Source: Halorientalis marina
GTDB taxonomy: Archaea; Halobacteriota; Halobacteria; Halobacteriales; Haloarculaceae
Length of the DNA stretch: 64,000 nt
Assembly (NCBI RefSeq): GCF_023028345.1
Contig: NZ_CP095487.1
Location: 2,480,001 to 2,544,000, forward strand
Direction of reading: 5' to 3'
The position numbers and the translations under genes were made by a program. A model generated the notes under the pieces. It was given only the letters and a program-made list of their open reading frames with translations, searched no databases and was not told the DNA's origin. Of the stretch, positions 50,589-59,910 are shown piece by piece (the stretch's first letter is position 1; every line of letters begins with the position of its first letter).

Positions 50589-51356
50589 TCAGGTGTCGCC
50601 GTCGGCGTCGAACACCGACTGGCTCCCCGGCACCGTCGCGAGCGTGAGGTGATCGGCGACGGAGAGCGAGACGGGGGCTCCCGGCGGGATGGTGCCGACG
50701 GTCCGGTGGTCGGCGTGGAGTTCGACCGCGTGTTCGTCGCGGACGACGCGGAGTTCCACATCGGAGAGGGGTAGTACCCAGTGGTCGGGATCGGTCGCGA
50801 ACGGCGCGACGGGAACGACGGCGGCGACGCCCGTTCCGGGCGCGACAGTCGGCCCATCGACGCGGCTCGTGTACCCGTGACTGCCAAGCGGGGTGGCGAC
50901 CACGACCCCGTCGGCACGGAAGTCGGCGACTGCTCGCTCGCCGGTCGCGACGGCGTACCCGGAGATGCGGGCCGGTTCGGCCGTCACGAGCATCACGTCC
51001 GCCAGCGCGCGCGTGCGATGCTGCCCGTCGACCGCCACGTCGAGGACCGGCTCCGTGACCGTCCCGTTCGCGCCGGCGAGGAAGGCCTCGACACCGGCCT
51101 CGCCGTCGGCGAGCGGGACCGACGGAACTCCCGGCCCGGCGTCCACGGGGAGGACCGGCGCGGTCGGAACGTCTGCGGCGACGAGCACCGAGAGCGACCG
51201 GGGGCCGACGGCGACGAGGCGCTCCGGATCGGCTTCGCGAACGGTCTCGGGTGGCCCGGTCACGACCTCGGCCCCGGCGGCCTCGACGGCGGCACGGACG
51301 GTGTCGCTGTCCTCGCCGACGACACCGACGACCGTGCCCGCGGCAGACTCACTCAT
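50589..51356 (-). CDS. Degenerate NAD kinase-fold protein
   Basis: A 255-residue protein from the ATG at 51356. TVVGVVGEDSDTVRAAVEAA at the start, the second-domain phrase ADGVVVATPLGSHGYTSRVD and VVPVAPFATDPDHWVLPLSD match the NAD kinase fold. The nucleotide-binding GGDGT of active enzymes is replaced by AVGPRS, and the catalytic Asp is missing. It may have lost kinase activity and kept a binding role. A GTG one codon upstream is possible. Confidence 0.8.
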   Translation of the reverse strand: MSESAAGTVVGVVGEDSDTVRAAVEAAGAEVVTGPPETVREADPERLVAVGPRSLSVLVAADVPTAPVLPVDAGPGVPSVPLADGEAGVEAFLAGANGTVTEPVLDVAVDGQHRTRALADVMLVTAEPARISGYAVATGERAVADFRADGVVVATPLGSHGYTSRVDGPTVAPGTGVAAVVPVAPFATDPDHWVLPLSDVELRVVRDEHAVELHADHRTVGTIPPGAPVSLSVADHLTLATVPGSQSVFDADGDT

Positions 51357-51396
51357 CACACGGGTCCTGGCACCGGGTCGGCAAAAGCGTGGGGAC

Positions 51397-52701
51397 TCAC
51401 GACCGGAACGGCCAGTCGCCGGTCAGTTTCATCGCGGCTGCCTCCCCTTGCCGTTCGAGCGCGGCCGCGATAGCGTCGGTGTCGGCGTGGGGGATCGAGC
51501 GGTCGGTGCGGGCGAGTTCGACGACGAGGTCGGTCACGAGGATGGCCTGTTCGCGGAGGTCTCGGACGTCGAGTTTGTCGAGTGTGTCCGCGCGCGTGTG
51601 CCCCCAGCCGCGGCCCGGCCCGCTGTCGCTGTGGACGTACGCGCCCGGAACGCCGCGTTTCGTGTACGACCAGTGGTCGCTGTGGGGTCCCATCCGCGGG
51701 TCGACGGTGACCGGGTGGTCGAAGCGGTCGGCAACCGTCCGCACGGCGTCGCCGAGGGCGTCGAACCCGTGGGTCGTCACGCCGAGGGTCCGCCCCCGAA
51801 CGACGCCGTCGTTGTTGACGACGGCCCGGATCGCGTCGCGGTCCGTCCGGGCGGCGTGGTGATTCGAGCCGACGAGACCGACCTCCTCGGCGCCGAAGCA
51901 GACGACGTGGACGCGCGTGTCGAGGTCGCGGCGGGCGAGCGCGGTCGCGACCTCGACGACCATCGCCGTCCCCGCGCCGTTGTCCATCGCGCCCTCCGCG
52001 ATGTCGTGGGCGTCGACGTGGCTCGTGAGCAGGAGGGCCTCCTCGGTGTCCGGGCCGAGGTCCGCGTGGACGTTCTGAGAGGTCGCCGGCCCGATCTCGG
52101 CCTCGACCGTCACGGTCACGTCGTCGCCCTCGAAACGGCGGCCGAGCCGGTGGCCGACCTCCTTCGAGACGCCGACGGAGGGAATCGCGCCGATGGGGGC
52201 GTCGTCGGTGCCGACGCTGCCGGTCGGCGCGAGACAGCCGTCGGTGTCGCTCCGGAAGACGAAGGCATCGGCCCCGCCCTCGACCGCGCGGTAGTACTTC
52301 TCGCGGCGGTGGATGCTCCGGTCGAACCAGTCGGGGACGCCGTCGCTGACCATGGCGACTGCCCCCTCGATGTCCGCCGCCTCGAAGTCGTCCGGGAGTC
52401 CGTCGCCGAGATCGACCAGCGGGCCGGTGGCGGTCTCGGCGGGGCTTCGGGGGAGCGCGATGCAGTCGCCCGTGGTCCCGGCGGCGTCGATGCGGCTGGT
52501 CCCACGCGTCCAGCCCTGGATGTCGAACTCCGTCAGGTGCGCGTCCCGGGCGCCGGCGTCGGCAAGCGCGTCGCGGGTCAGTTCGGCCGCGCGGCGTTCG
52601 CCGTCGCTGCCGGCCATTCGGTCCCCGAGGTCGACGAGGCGTTCGAGGTGGTCCCACCCGGCGTCGCTGGTGAACGTGTGCCCGATCCAGGCCGTGTCCA
52701 T
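51397..52701 (-). CDS. M28-family zinc aminopeptidase
   Basis: A 434-residue peptidase with an inserted protease-associated domain (about residues 95-210). The zinc and catalytic residues are in LLLTSHVDAHDIAEGAMDNGAG (His and Asp), FGAEEVGLVGS (Glu pair), AVVNNDG and GWGHTRADTLDKLD (His). No signal peptide is visible, so it is probably cytoplasmic, trimming peptides. Confidence 0.9.
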   Translation of the reverse strand: MDTAWIGHTFTSDAGWDHLERLVDLGDRMAGSDGERRAAELTRDALADAGARDAHLTEFDIQGWTRGTSRIDAAGTTGDCIALPRSPAETATGPLVDLGDGLPDDFEAADIEGAVAMVSDGVPDWFDRSIHRREKYYRAVEGGADAFVFRSDTDGCLAPTGSVGTDDAPIGAIPSVGVSKEVGHRLGRRFEGDDVTVTVEAEIGPATSQNVHADLGPDTEEALLLTSHVDAHDIAEGAMDNGAGTAMVVEVATALARRDLDTRVHVVCFGAEEVGLVGSNHHAARTDRDAIRAVVNNDGVVRGRTLGVTTHGFDALGDAVRTVADRFDHPVTVDPRMGPHSDHWSYTKRGVPGAYVHSDSGPGRGWGHTRADTLDKLDVRDLREQAILVTDLVVELARTDRSIPHADTDAIAAALERQGEAAAMKLTGDWPFRS

Positions 52702-52800
52702 GCCCGTGGGGCGGGCGGCGCGTGCAAAGGGGTTTCGTCCACGGCCGCTGGCGGCCCCGCATGAGCAAATTTTTGGTGCCCGGTAGTGAGGGGTTCAGGT

Positions 52801-53907
52801 ATGCGGGACGTACTGGCCGAGTGGCGGCCTGTCGTTGACGAGGCCATCGCAGAGCTGTTGCCCCGGGAGATCGACGACCAGTACCTGACGGACTACTTCG
52901 GCGAGGCGACCTACGAGTACGACCCGACCGCGGTCCAGGAGGCACTGGCGGACCCCATCTGGGAACTGCTGGACCGCGGCGGCAAACGCTGGCGGGCCGT
53001 CGTCTTCCTCCTCCTCGTCGAGGCCTTCGGCGAGGACCCCGAGGAGTACCTCCCTTACGCCTGTATCCCGGAGGTGCTCCACAACGGAACCATCATCGTC
53101 GACGACGTGGAGGACGGTGCCGCGATGCGCCGTGGCGAACCGGCCCTGCACCTCCAGCACGGCACCGACATCGCGCTGAACGCCGGCAACGCAATGTACT
53201 TCCTGCCGCTGAAGGTCATCACGCGCAACCCCGCCGACCTGAACGCGGAGACCCGACTCGCCGCCTACGAGATGCTGATGCACGAACTGAACCGGACGCA
53301 CCTCGGCCAGGGGATGGACATCCACTGGCACAACGAGCAGGCGATCCGCGTCGGCGAGTCCGAGTACCTGGAGATGTGCGCCTGCAAGACCGGCTGTCTG
53401 GGCCGGATCGTCGCACGGCTCGCCGCCATCGTCACCGGCCAGTCGGCAGCCGTCGAGGAGGAAGTCGCCCAGTACGCCCAGTTCATGAGCGTCGCCTTCC
53501 AGATCGGCGACGACATCCTCGACATCGAACACACGCTCGATCTGGCCGCCGAAATCGAGGGCAGCGACGACCCCGAGGAGTCACGCACGGGCGAGTTCGG
53601 CAAGGAGTTCGGCAACGACATCCGCGAGGGCAAGAAGACGCTGATGATCATCCACGCCGCCGAGAACGCGCCGGCGGCGGACGTGGCACGGCTCGAAGAG
53701 ATTCTCTGGACCGAGGAGAACACGACCGAGGAAATCCTGGAAGTCGTCGACATCCTCCAGGAGACGGGGAGCATCGAGTACGCCCGTGAGCGCGCGCTCG
53801 AACTGTCCGCTCGCGCTCGCGGCCACATCGATTCGCTCGACCTCGAACCGTCGACCGCGGAGAACCTCCGGGAGTTCACACGCTTCGTCGTCGAACGCGA
53901 GGCCTAG
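52801..53907 (+). CDS. Polyprenyl (geranylgeranyl-type) diphosphate synthase
   Basis: A 368-residue isoprenyl diphosphate synthase. The first Asp-rich motif is IIVDDVEDGAAMRRG and the second FQIGDDILDIEHT. RGGKRWRAVVFLLLVEAFG supplies basic pyrophosphate contacts. It elongates with isopentenyl-PP; residues before the first motif (EVLHNGTII) suggest a medium-chain product. The start lies about 30 bases after a TTTTT-containing promoter element. Confidence 0.88.
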   Translation: MRDVLAEWRPVVDEAIAELLPREIDDQYLTDYFGEATYEYDPTAVQEALADPIWELLDRGGKRWRAVVFLLLVEAFGEDPEEYLPYACIPEVLHNGTIIVDDVEDGAAMRRGEPALHLQHGTDIALNAGNAMYFLPLKVITRNPADLNAETRLAAYEMLMHELNRTHLGQGMDIHWHNEQAIRVGESEYLEMCACKTGCLGRIVARLAAIVTGQSAAVEEEVAQYAQFMSVAFQIGDDILDIEHTLDLAAEIEGSDDPEESRTGEFGKEFGNDIREGKKTLMIIHAAENAPAADVARLEEILWTEENTTEEILEVVDILQETGSIEYARERALELSARARGHIDSLDLEPSTAENLREFTRFVVEREA

Positions 53908-54092
53908 AACGGCGACTCACCCATGAGGTAGTGGAGGCCGACGCCGACGAACGGGAGGCTCACGAACCCGGTGAACACGAGCCCGAAGTCGTCGTGCATC
54001 TCCCAGAGCAACCAGCAGCCGACGAGGGTCAGGACCGTCCCGACGACGAGCGTGTAGGCCCGCTCCCGCGAGACGGTCACCCGGGAACGCAT
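53904..54092 (-). CDS. Small two-helix membrane protein
   Basis: A 62-residue protein MRSRVTVSRERAYTLVVGTV with helices at about 12-32 and 37-56, ending LHYLMGESPF. The stop overlaps the prenyl synthase stop by four bases (convergent). It precedes two membrane genes in the same direction with a 43-base gap. Function unknown. Confidence 0.6.
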   Translation of the reverse strand: MRSRVTVSRERAYTLVVGTVLTLVGCWLLWEMHDDFGLVFTGFVSLPFVGVGLHYLMGESPF

Positions 54093-54135
54093 GGACAGGG
54101 TGGTTCGCCCCCGGCCTACTTGAAACGTGCTCCGG

Positions 54136-54435
54136 TCAGGCGAACACCGAGTAGGTCATGAGCAGGAAAAAGTACAGCGCGACGAGGACGGCGAGCGCCT
54201 TCAGCCGGAAGAGCCTGATGTCCTCGGCCTCGTCCCCGTATGCCGACTCGAAGGCCTCGCGCTCGGTCTCCGTGAGTCGGCCCTCGTGGTCGAGACCGCG
54301 GTGGAGTGCGAGCAGTTCCTCGTCGGCGAACGGCGCGCCGCAGTACTCGCAGGCGACGTGGTCGTCGCCGTCGGGGTCGACGTAGCCGTCGGGCACTGCG
54401 GGCCGCTGTTCCGGGGGTCGTTCTGACGTGGTCAT
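54136..54435 (-). CDS. C2H2-type zinc finger on a membrane anchor
   Basis: A 99-residue protein from the ATG at 54435. A C2H2 finger (CEYCGAPFADEELLALHRGLDH) with conserved Cys and His spacing is followed by an acidic helix TETEREAFESAYGDEAEDIR and one membrane helix ALAVLVALYFFLLMTYSVFA. The finger is on the cytoplasmic side. It overlaps the next gene by four bases. Finger plus membrane helix near oxidase subunit III suggests assembly or regulation of the oxidase; unproven. Confidence 0.7.
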   Translation of the reverse strand: MTTSERPPEQRPAVPDGYVDPDGDDHVACEYCGAPFADEELLALHRGLDHEGRLTETEREAFESAYGDEAEDIRLFRLKALAVLVALYFFLLMTYSVFA

Positions 54436-55871
54436 ATGTACGGTGGTTGGATGGACGGTTGCGAGACGATCCACAGCGAGACCATCGTGTAGGCGACCAT
54501 GACGAGCACGAAGGGGTACTGGCTCCGGATCGCCTGGAGCCGGCCGGGAAAGAGGTCGAACGCGGTCGCGTGGGCGACCCAGACGGCGAGCAGGTGCCCG
54601 AGCAGGACGAAGGCCATGTTCAGGCCGCCGAACCAGCCGGGGAGCTGTGCGACGGGGACCGTCGCCGGCGGCGAGAAGGGGGTCGGCAGGACCACCAACG
54701 CGGCCGGCAGGAGCGTCAGGAAGTAGCCCAGGTAGTGTGCGAGGTGGTAGCCGGCCGCGATGGCGAGCAGGGACGGGGCGAACCGTTCGGCCAGGAGGGC
54801 GGGCGCGCGAAACGAGTCGGCGGTCCGGCGGCTGTACCGGGCCGCGAGCCGGTAGGCCCCGAGAAAGGCGAGGTAGCCGGCGACGAGCGCGAGGGGGTAG
54901 AGGACGGCGGGTGGGAGCCCGGCGTCGACGAGGGGGCGAGCGATGCCGGCCCACAGCGGCGTCGCGACGAGGCCGTCGTAGGTCGTCACCCACACGATGG
55001 CGACGACGAAGGCCACCTCGTCGGGGCCGTCGACGAGGCGCGCCTCGGTGAGGTCGCTCCCCGGCAGTCGCCATTCGAGCCGGCGCTCGGACGCGTCGTA
55101 CCTGACGGGCGCGAGGCGGCCGTAGTACCGAAACACGCGGGCGACGGGGTCGACGGTGCGGAACCAGGTGTCGGGGCCGACGACGACGGCCCCGGCGAGT
55201 GTCAGGACGGTGTACCCGACGATGACGCCGGCGAGCAGTCGCGGCTCGTCCGCGAGCGGGCTGACGACTTCGAGCCAGATGAGCGCGAGGAGGCCGACGA
55301 CGGCGGGCCACGCCCCGAGCCGGTCGGGGTAGGCGCGGTCGATGGAGGGCAGGCGGTCTGCGAGCGTCCGCCAGGGATTGAGGACCGGCCACCAGTTCCC
55401 GACGAGGTAGGTCGTCATCGTGAACCCGGCCCACCAGCCGACCCAGACGACGAGGATGGCGGCGTTGCCCAGCGCCGCGCTCGGGCCGGTGAAGCCGACG
55501 ACGAGGACTGCGACGAGGCCGACGACGCCGACGGCACGGACGAGACCGGCCACGACACGACGGGCCGGGACGGTCCCCTGTCGGCGCCAGGCGTGGATCG
55601 ACCGGACGAACGACCGGTCGGTGACGAAACTCGCGAGGAGGAAGGAGGCGCCGACCGCACCGCCGCCGGTAGCGAGAAAGAGCCAGGTCGGGACGGCCAG
55701 TGACTCTCGGGACTCGGCGCCGAGGCTCCCGCCGTGGGCGCTCGCGACCCCGACCATCCAGACGGCCGCGAGTACGGCGGAGACCAGCCACGGGAGGAGC
55801 CGCCGACCGACGAGTCCCGCGGCGTCGCCCGTGCCTCGGTCCTCGTGAGCGTGGGCGCCGGAGTCTGCCAT
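54432..55871 (-). CDS. Large multi-pass membrane protein
   Basis: A 479-residue protein with about 11-12 membrane segments and an Arg/Ala-rich cytoplasmic loop (RLEWRLPGSDLTEARLVDGP). The last helices include AIAAGYHLAHYLGYFLTLLP, a His-rich stretch that could bind heme or metal. No transporter or oxidase motif is obvious. It is upstream of the zinc-finger protein in one operon, and its neighbour on the other side is oxidase subunit III. Haloarchaea-specific. Confidence 0.65.
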   Translation of the reverse strand: MADSGAHAHEDRGTGDAAGLVGRRLLPWLVSAVLAAVWMVGVASAHGGSLGAESRESLAVPTWLFLATGGGAVGASFLLASFVTDRSFVRSIHAWRRQGTVPARRVVAGLVRAVGVVGLVAVLVVGFTGPSAALGNAAILVVWVGWWAGFTMTTYLVGNWWPVLNPWRTLADRLPSIDRAYPDRLGAWPAVVGLLALIWLEVVSPLADEPRLLAGVIVGYTVLTLAGAVVVGPDTWFRTVDPVARVFRYYGRLAPVRYDASERRLEWRLPGSDLTEARLVDGPDEVAFVVAIVWVTTYDGLVATPLWAGIARPLVDAGLPPAVLYPLALVAGYLAFLGAYRLAARYSRRTADSFRAPALLAERFAPSLLAIAAGYHLAHYLGYFLTLLPAALVVLPTPFSPPATVPVAQLPGWFGGLNMAFVLLGHLLAVWVAHATAFDLFPGRLQAIRSQYPFVLVMVAYTMVSLWIVSQPSIQPPYI

Positions 55872-56014
55872 CGTCGCCGGTTGGGGGTTCGGCCCCGTGT
55901 AGTTTCCGAAAGCGACGCGCTGCGAGGCGAACGTGTTCTCGAAACCGACGGCCGTGGGAGCGTCGCCGACCGCAGTTGGGCAGACTTTTAGTAATCGAAC
56001 GGTAACGGCGGGAT

Positions 56015-56881
56015 ATGGGTACTGTAGACGAGAGTTCGGACGATCACGGCGGGCACGACGATCACCACCTGCCCGCGGTCGAGGACTGGCCCCGTGGCTT
56101 CGGCGAAGCGAGCTGGTGGCCGTTCCTGACCGCGCTCGGTGCTAGCGGACTGTACGTCGCGGCGGCACTGTACGTCCTCGGACGCGGCGAGGGCGCGATC
56201 ATCGGGCCGATGATCGGCCCGTACGCGTTCATCGCCAGCGCAGTGCTGTTCCTTGCCGGGCTGTACGGCTGGCTCTACCACGCGTTCGTGGTCAACTTCT
56301 GGGAGCACGGGACCGAAGCACACGGCGGCAGCACGCTCAAGCTCGGCATGATCGCGTTTCTCGGCTCCGAGATCGCGACGTTCGGTGCCGGGTTCGTGTA
56401 TTACTTTTTCATCCGGGCCGGCACCTGGCCGCCGACGGGGGCGGAACTCCCGCCGCTCGTCAGTTCGCTCGTTATCGTCAACACCGCCATCCTGATCGTC
56501 AGTAGCTTCACGCTCCACTTCGCACACGTCGCGCTCATGAAGGACAACCGCAAGCGCTTCCTGCGTCTGCTCGGCGTGACGCTACTGCTCGGCGTGGTGT
56601 TCATCGGCGGGCAGGCCCTGGAGTACTACGAGTTCCTCGTCCACGAGGGCTTCTCCCTCACCGGCGGTATCTACAACAGCGCCTTCTACGGGCTGACCGG
56701 TCTCCACGGCCTCCACGTCACGATGGGTGCGGTCATGCTCGGCATCGTCTTCGTGCGCGGCCTGCTCGGGCAGTTCTCCGCGGAACGGCACACCGCCGTC
56801 AGCACCGCCTCGATGTACTGGCACTTCGTCGACGTGGTCTGGGTCTTCCTCGTCGTCGTTCTCTACGTCGGCGCGGCCTGA
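56015..56881 (+). CDS. Heme-copper oxidase subunit III
   Basis: A 288-residue protein with seven membrane helices. WWPFLTALGASGLYVAAALY, KLGMIAFLGSEIATFGAGFV and YGLTGLHGLHVTMGAVMLG, with final YWHFVDVVWVFLVVVLYVG, are the cytochrome c oxidase subunit III signature (including the conserved Glu in SEIATF). Subunits I and II are outside the window or elsewhere. Confidence 0.92.
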   Translation: MGTVDESSDDHGGHDDHHLPAVEDWPRGFGEASWWPFLTALGASGLYVAAALYVLGRGEGAIIGPMIGPYAFIASAVLFLAGLYGWLYHAFVVNFWEHGTEAHGGSTLKLGMIAFLGSEIATFGAGFVYYFFIRAGTWPPTGAELPPLVSSLVIVNTAILIVSSFTLHFAHVALMKDNRKRFLRLLGVTLLLGVVFIGGQALEYYEFLVHEGFSLTGGIYNSAFYGLTGLHGLHVTMGAVMLGIVFVRGLLGQFSAERHTAVSTASMYWHFVDVVWVFLVVVLYVGAA

Positions 56882-56992
56882 CAGTCGACGCGTTCGGCCT
56901 TCTCCCCGTGCCACCCCGTCCGAAATCACCGATAGAGCGACTTCGGTAGCACTGCCGATGGCCTGAAAAAAACGGGCAAGCACGGAAGGAGG

Positions 56993-57018
56993 ATTTAAAC
57001 TGTTCGCCTGGCGAACAG
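56993..57018 (+). promoter_or_regulatory. TATA box with adjacent palindrome
   Basis: GATTTAAAC at about 56992-57000 is followed by CTGTTCGC-CTG-GCGAACAG (57000-57018), an inverted repeat with 8-base arms. It overlaps the expected transcription start upstream of the PAS-domain gene at 57062. It could be an operator or a 5' hairpin of the mRNA. Confidence 0.55.
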
Positions 57019-57061
57019 ACGTTGCCAACACTTATCATGGAACGACTTTAGAAATGGACCA

Positions 57062-58255
57062 ATGGAACTGGTCGGCCGTGGCGACCCGCGAGTGTGCCAC
57101 GTCGGGGGCGACGAAGACGCCGCCGAGTTGGTGCGGAAGGGGTTCGAGCGAGCCGACAGACCGGTCGAGTTCGTGACGCTCCCGGACTTGGAGACGGCGC
57201 TCGACCGACTCGCCGAAACCCAAAAGCGAGTCGATCCACGGTTGCGGTCGCCGCTCGTCGACTCAGAGGACCCCTTCGACTGTGTCGTGTGTACGCACGG
57301 GAACAGCGACCCGCCGGCGGTCGACGCAATCGCGGCGATCCGAGCGGCACACGACCACCTCCCCGTCGTGCTCTTCGCGGAGGACGGTGACGAGAGCCTG
57401 GCGAGCGAGGCGATCACCGCCGGCGTCACCGAGTACGTGCCAGCGACCGACGTCGGGGCGGTCGACACCCTCACGGCACGGGCGCTCGAACTGGTCGACG
57501 AACACCGGGCCGAGCGGATGCAGGCGCTCCACCGCGAGCGCACGCGCCGGATCGCCGCCGACAGCCCCGAGATCACCACCGTCTTCAGCCCGGGCGGGAC
57601 CGTCACCTACCAGAACCCGACGGTCACGGAGGTCCTGGGGTACGAACCCGGCGAAATCGACGACGTCGTCCCCTTCTCGAAGGTCCACCCGGACGACTGG
57701 CAGGCCATCCGCGAGGAGTTCTACGACGCCGTCATCGACTCCGACTACATCCCCCAGGTCGAGTTCCGCATCGAGGACGCCGACGGGAGCTGGCGGACCG
57801 TCGAGGTCCGCGGCCGGAACCTCCTCGACGACCCCATCGTCCGCGGGTTCGTCGTCACCACCCGCGACATCACCGAGCGCAAGGAGCGCGAGCGGGACCT
57901 CGAAGGCTACCGAACCCTCGTCAACAACGTCGGCGAGGCGATGTACGCCCTCGACACGGGGGGGTACTTCACGATGGTCAACGACGCGTTCCTCGAACGG
58001 ACCGGCCTCGACCGCGAGTTCGTCGAGGGCGCCCACGTCTCGACGTTCATGAGCGAGGCGGACATCCGCGAAGGGACGGAACTCATCCTCGAACTCCTCG
58101 ACGGCGAGGACAACTGGGGACGCTTCGAGTTCACCGTCCAGAACGTCGAAGGGAACTTCAACCGCCTCGAAGACACCGTCGCCGTCCTCGTCGACGACGA
58201 CGGTAACTTCCGTGGTTCGGTCGGGGTTATCCGGGAAGTCGACGATGGGGAGTGA
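57062..58255 (+). CDS. Receiver-like plus double PAS signalling protein without kinase domain
   Basis: A 397-residue protein. The N-terminal part (1-145) resembles a receiver fold, with degenerate phospho-site CVVCTHGNSDPPAVDAIAAI, and the EYVPATD end. Two PAS domains follow (about 165-280, ending TTRDITERKERERDLEG, and 285-397, NNVGEAMYALDTGGYFTMVN). It ends after the second PAS with no HisKA, HATPase or GGDEF domain. It is tail to tail with the histidine kinase at 58256, stops adjoining. Confidence 0.8.
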   Translation: MELVGRGDPRVCHVGGDEDAAELVRKGFERADRPVEFVTLPDLETALDRLAETQKRVDPRLRSPLVDSEDPFDCVVCTHGNSDPPAVDAIAAIRAAHDHLPVVLFAEDGDESLASEAITAGVTEYVPATDVGAVDTLTARALELVDEHRAERMQALHRERTRRIAADSPEITTVFSPGGTVTYQNPTVTEVLGYEPGEIDDVVPFSKVHPDDWQAIREEFYDAVIDSDYIPQVEFRIEDADGSWRTVEVRGRNLLDDPIVRGFVVTTRDITERKERERDLEGYRTLVNNVGEAMYALDTGGYFTMVNDAFLERTGLDREFVEGAHVSTFMSEADIREGTELILELLDGEDNWGRFEFTVQNVEGNFNRLEDTVAVLVDDDGNFRGSVGVIREVDDGE

Positions 58256-59761
58256 CTAACTCCCAGGCGGGCCCGAACCGTCGACACCGCGGAAGTCGAT
58301 TCGAAGCCCGCCGGCCTCGCTCTCGGCCATCTCCGTCCGCCAGCCGTGTGCTTCCGCGATCCGCCGGACGATCGCCAGCCCCAGTCCGGTCCCCTCCTCG
58401 GTCGTCGATTCGCCGTACTCCCACAGTTGTTCGCGGTCCTCGGGCGGGACGCCCGGACCGTCGTCGGCAACGTAAAAGCCGTCGTCGTGGTCACCGACGG
58501 TCACCGTCACGTCTGGGCCGGCGTGTTCGATCGAGTTGCGAAAGAGGTTCTCGAACACCCGACGGAGGCGGGCCTTGTCGGCCGCGAGTTCACGGTTGGT
58601 CGCCACCGAGAGCGTCGCCTCACCGGTCTCCATCCGGTCCCAGGTCCCGGACGCGAACGCGGACAGGTCGATGGCCGTTCGCTCGCCGACGGTGTTTCCC
58701 TGGCGGGCGAGGTCGACCAGGTCGTCGATGAGGGTCGCGACCCGGTCGGTCGCGCGCCGGAGCGCGTCGAAGTGTGTCTCGTCACCGGTCTCGCGAGCGA
58801 GCTGGAGCCGGCCGGTGATGACGTTCAGCGGGTTCCGAAGGTCGTGTGACACCGCACCGATCAGCTCCTCGAGCCGTTCGTTCTGCCGTGCCAGTTCACG
58901 CTCGTAGGCGACCCGTTCGGACACGTCACGAGCGACGCCGGCGATCCCGACCGTGTCCCCGTCGGCGTCGGTAAGTTGCGAACCGCGGAACTCGACCGGA
59001 ATCTCCTCGCCATCGGCCGCCTCCACGGTCGCTTCCGCCACCGTATCTCCCTCCCGTCTGGTCCGCTCGATGGCGTCGACGACGCGGCTGCGGTCCCGCT
59101 CGACGAACAGGTCGGCCGGCGACATCGCCGCCATTTCGGCGTCGTCGTAGCCCGTCCGGTCGAGGATAAACTGGTTCCAGTAGACCAGGTCGCCGTCCGC
59201 GTCGAGCAGGAAGAACCCGTCCTGGAGGGAATCGAGCGCGCCCGAGAGCACCGCTTCTGGGTCGTCCTCGATCAGCCCCGCCAGGCCCGCCCCGGCGTCG
59301 GGCCGGTCGATGTCGCCGCCGAGACCGTCGTCCGCCGGGACGCGGCCGCCGTCGGTCCGGACGCTGTCGTCCCCGACGGCGGTGAGGATCGCCTCGGCCA
59401 GGTCCCCGTACTGGTCGACGCCCGACCCTTTCTGGAGATAGGCGGTGACCCCGTTCTCGAAGAGGTCGTCGTCGAGTTGCGTCCGGTCGCGGCCGGTGAA
59501 GAGAACGAACGGAATGTCGGGATTTTCCTCGTGGACGGCCTCCACGAACGACCGACAGTCCATGTCCGGGAGCTGATAGTCGCTGATGAGACAGTGGATC
59601 GACCCCGCTCGGAGACGGTCGAGGGCTTCGCCCGCGCTCCCGGCCGGCTCGATGGACAGCCGGTCGTCCTCCCGCTCAAGAAAGGTCGTCGCCAGGTCGA
59701 CGATTTCCGGGTCGTCGTCGACGTGTAACACCCGAATCGGGTCGACATCGACATCGCTCAT
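58256..59761 (-). CDS. Hybrid receiver-PAS-histidine kinase
   Basis: A 501-residue protein from the ATG at 59761. A receiver domain with VLHVDDDPE and phospho-site Asp in LISDYQLPD is at the N-terminus. A PAS domain follows (about 190-310, GALDSLQDGFFLLDADGDLV), then HisKA (IGAVSHDLRNPLNVITGRLQ) and HATPase (NLFRNSIEHAGPDVTV, ADDGPGVPPEDRE, GTGLGLAIVRRI). Soluble; no membrane segment. It converges with the PAS protein at 57062. Confidence 0.9.
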   Translation of the reverse strand: MSDVDVDPIRVLHVDDDPEIVDLATTFLEREDDRLSIEPAGSAGEALDRLRAGSIHCLISDYQLPDMDCRSFVEAVHEENPDIPFVLFTGRDRTQLDDDLFENGVTAYLQKGSGVDQYGDLAEAILTAVGDDSVRTDGGRVPADDGLGGDIDRPDAGAGLAGLIEDDPEAVLSGALDSLQDGFFLLDADGDLVYWNQFILDRTGYDDAEMAAMSPADLFVERDRSRVVDAIERTRREGDTVAEATVEAADGEEIPVEFRGSQLTDADGDTVGIAGVARDVSERVAYERELARQNERLEELIGAVSHDLRNPLNVITGRLQLARETGDETHFDALRRATDRVATLIDDLVDLARQGNTVGERTAIDLSAFASGTWDRMETGEATLSVATNRELAADKARLRRVFENLFRNSIEHAGPDVTVTVGDHDDGFYVADDGPGVPPEDREQLWEYGESTTEEGTGLGLAIVRRIAEAHGWRTEMAESEAGGLRIDFRGVDGSGPPGS

Positions 59762-59910
59762 ACGTTCGCCTTGCAGGAGTGAACTGTTAAGCATTGATGC
59801 TAGAACGGCCCCAAGCCGCACGCAGCGCAGGCCTGCCCCGCCTCGTGAGCAGGGTCACCATATCAGCCCGAGCCGGTGTCGTTTTCCCCCCGCAGGACCC
59901 GTCAGTGACC

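Noticed and set aside
50893-52764. A 623-codon plus-strand frame over the NAD kinase-fold and M28 peptidase genes
   Set aside because: Antisense shadow; the minus-strand proteins have catalytic motifs and this one has none.
54436-55791. A long Arg/Pro-rich minus-strand frame covering the large membrane protein
   Set aside because: Only its last 99 codons (54136-54435) are a real gene. The rest is an out-of-frame shadow of the 479-residue membrane protein.
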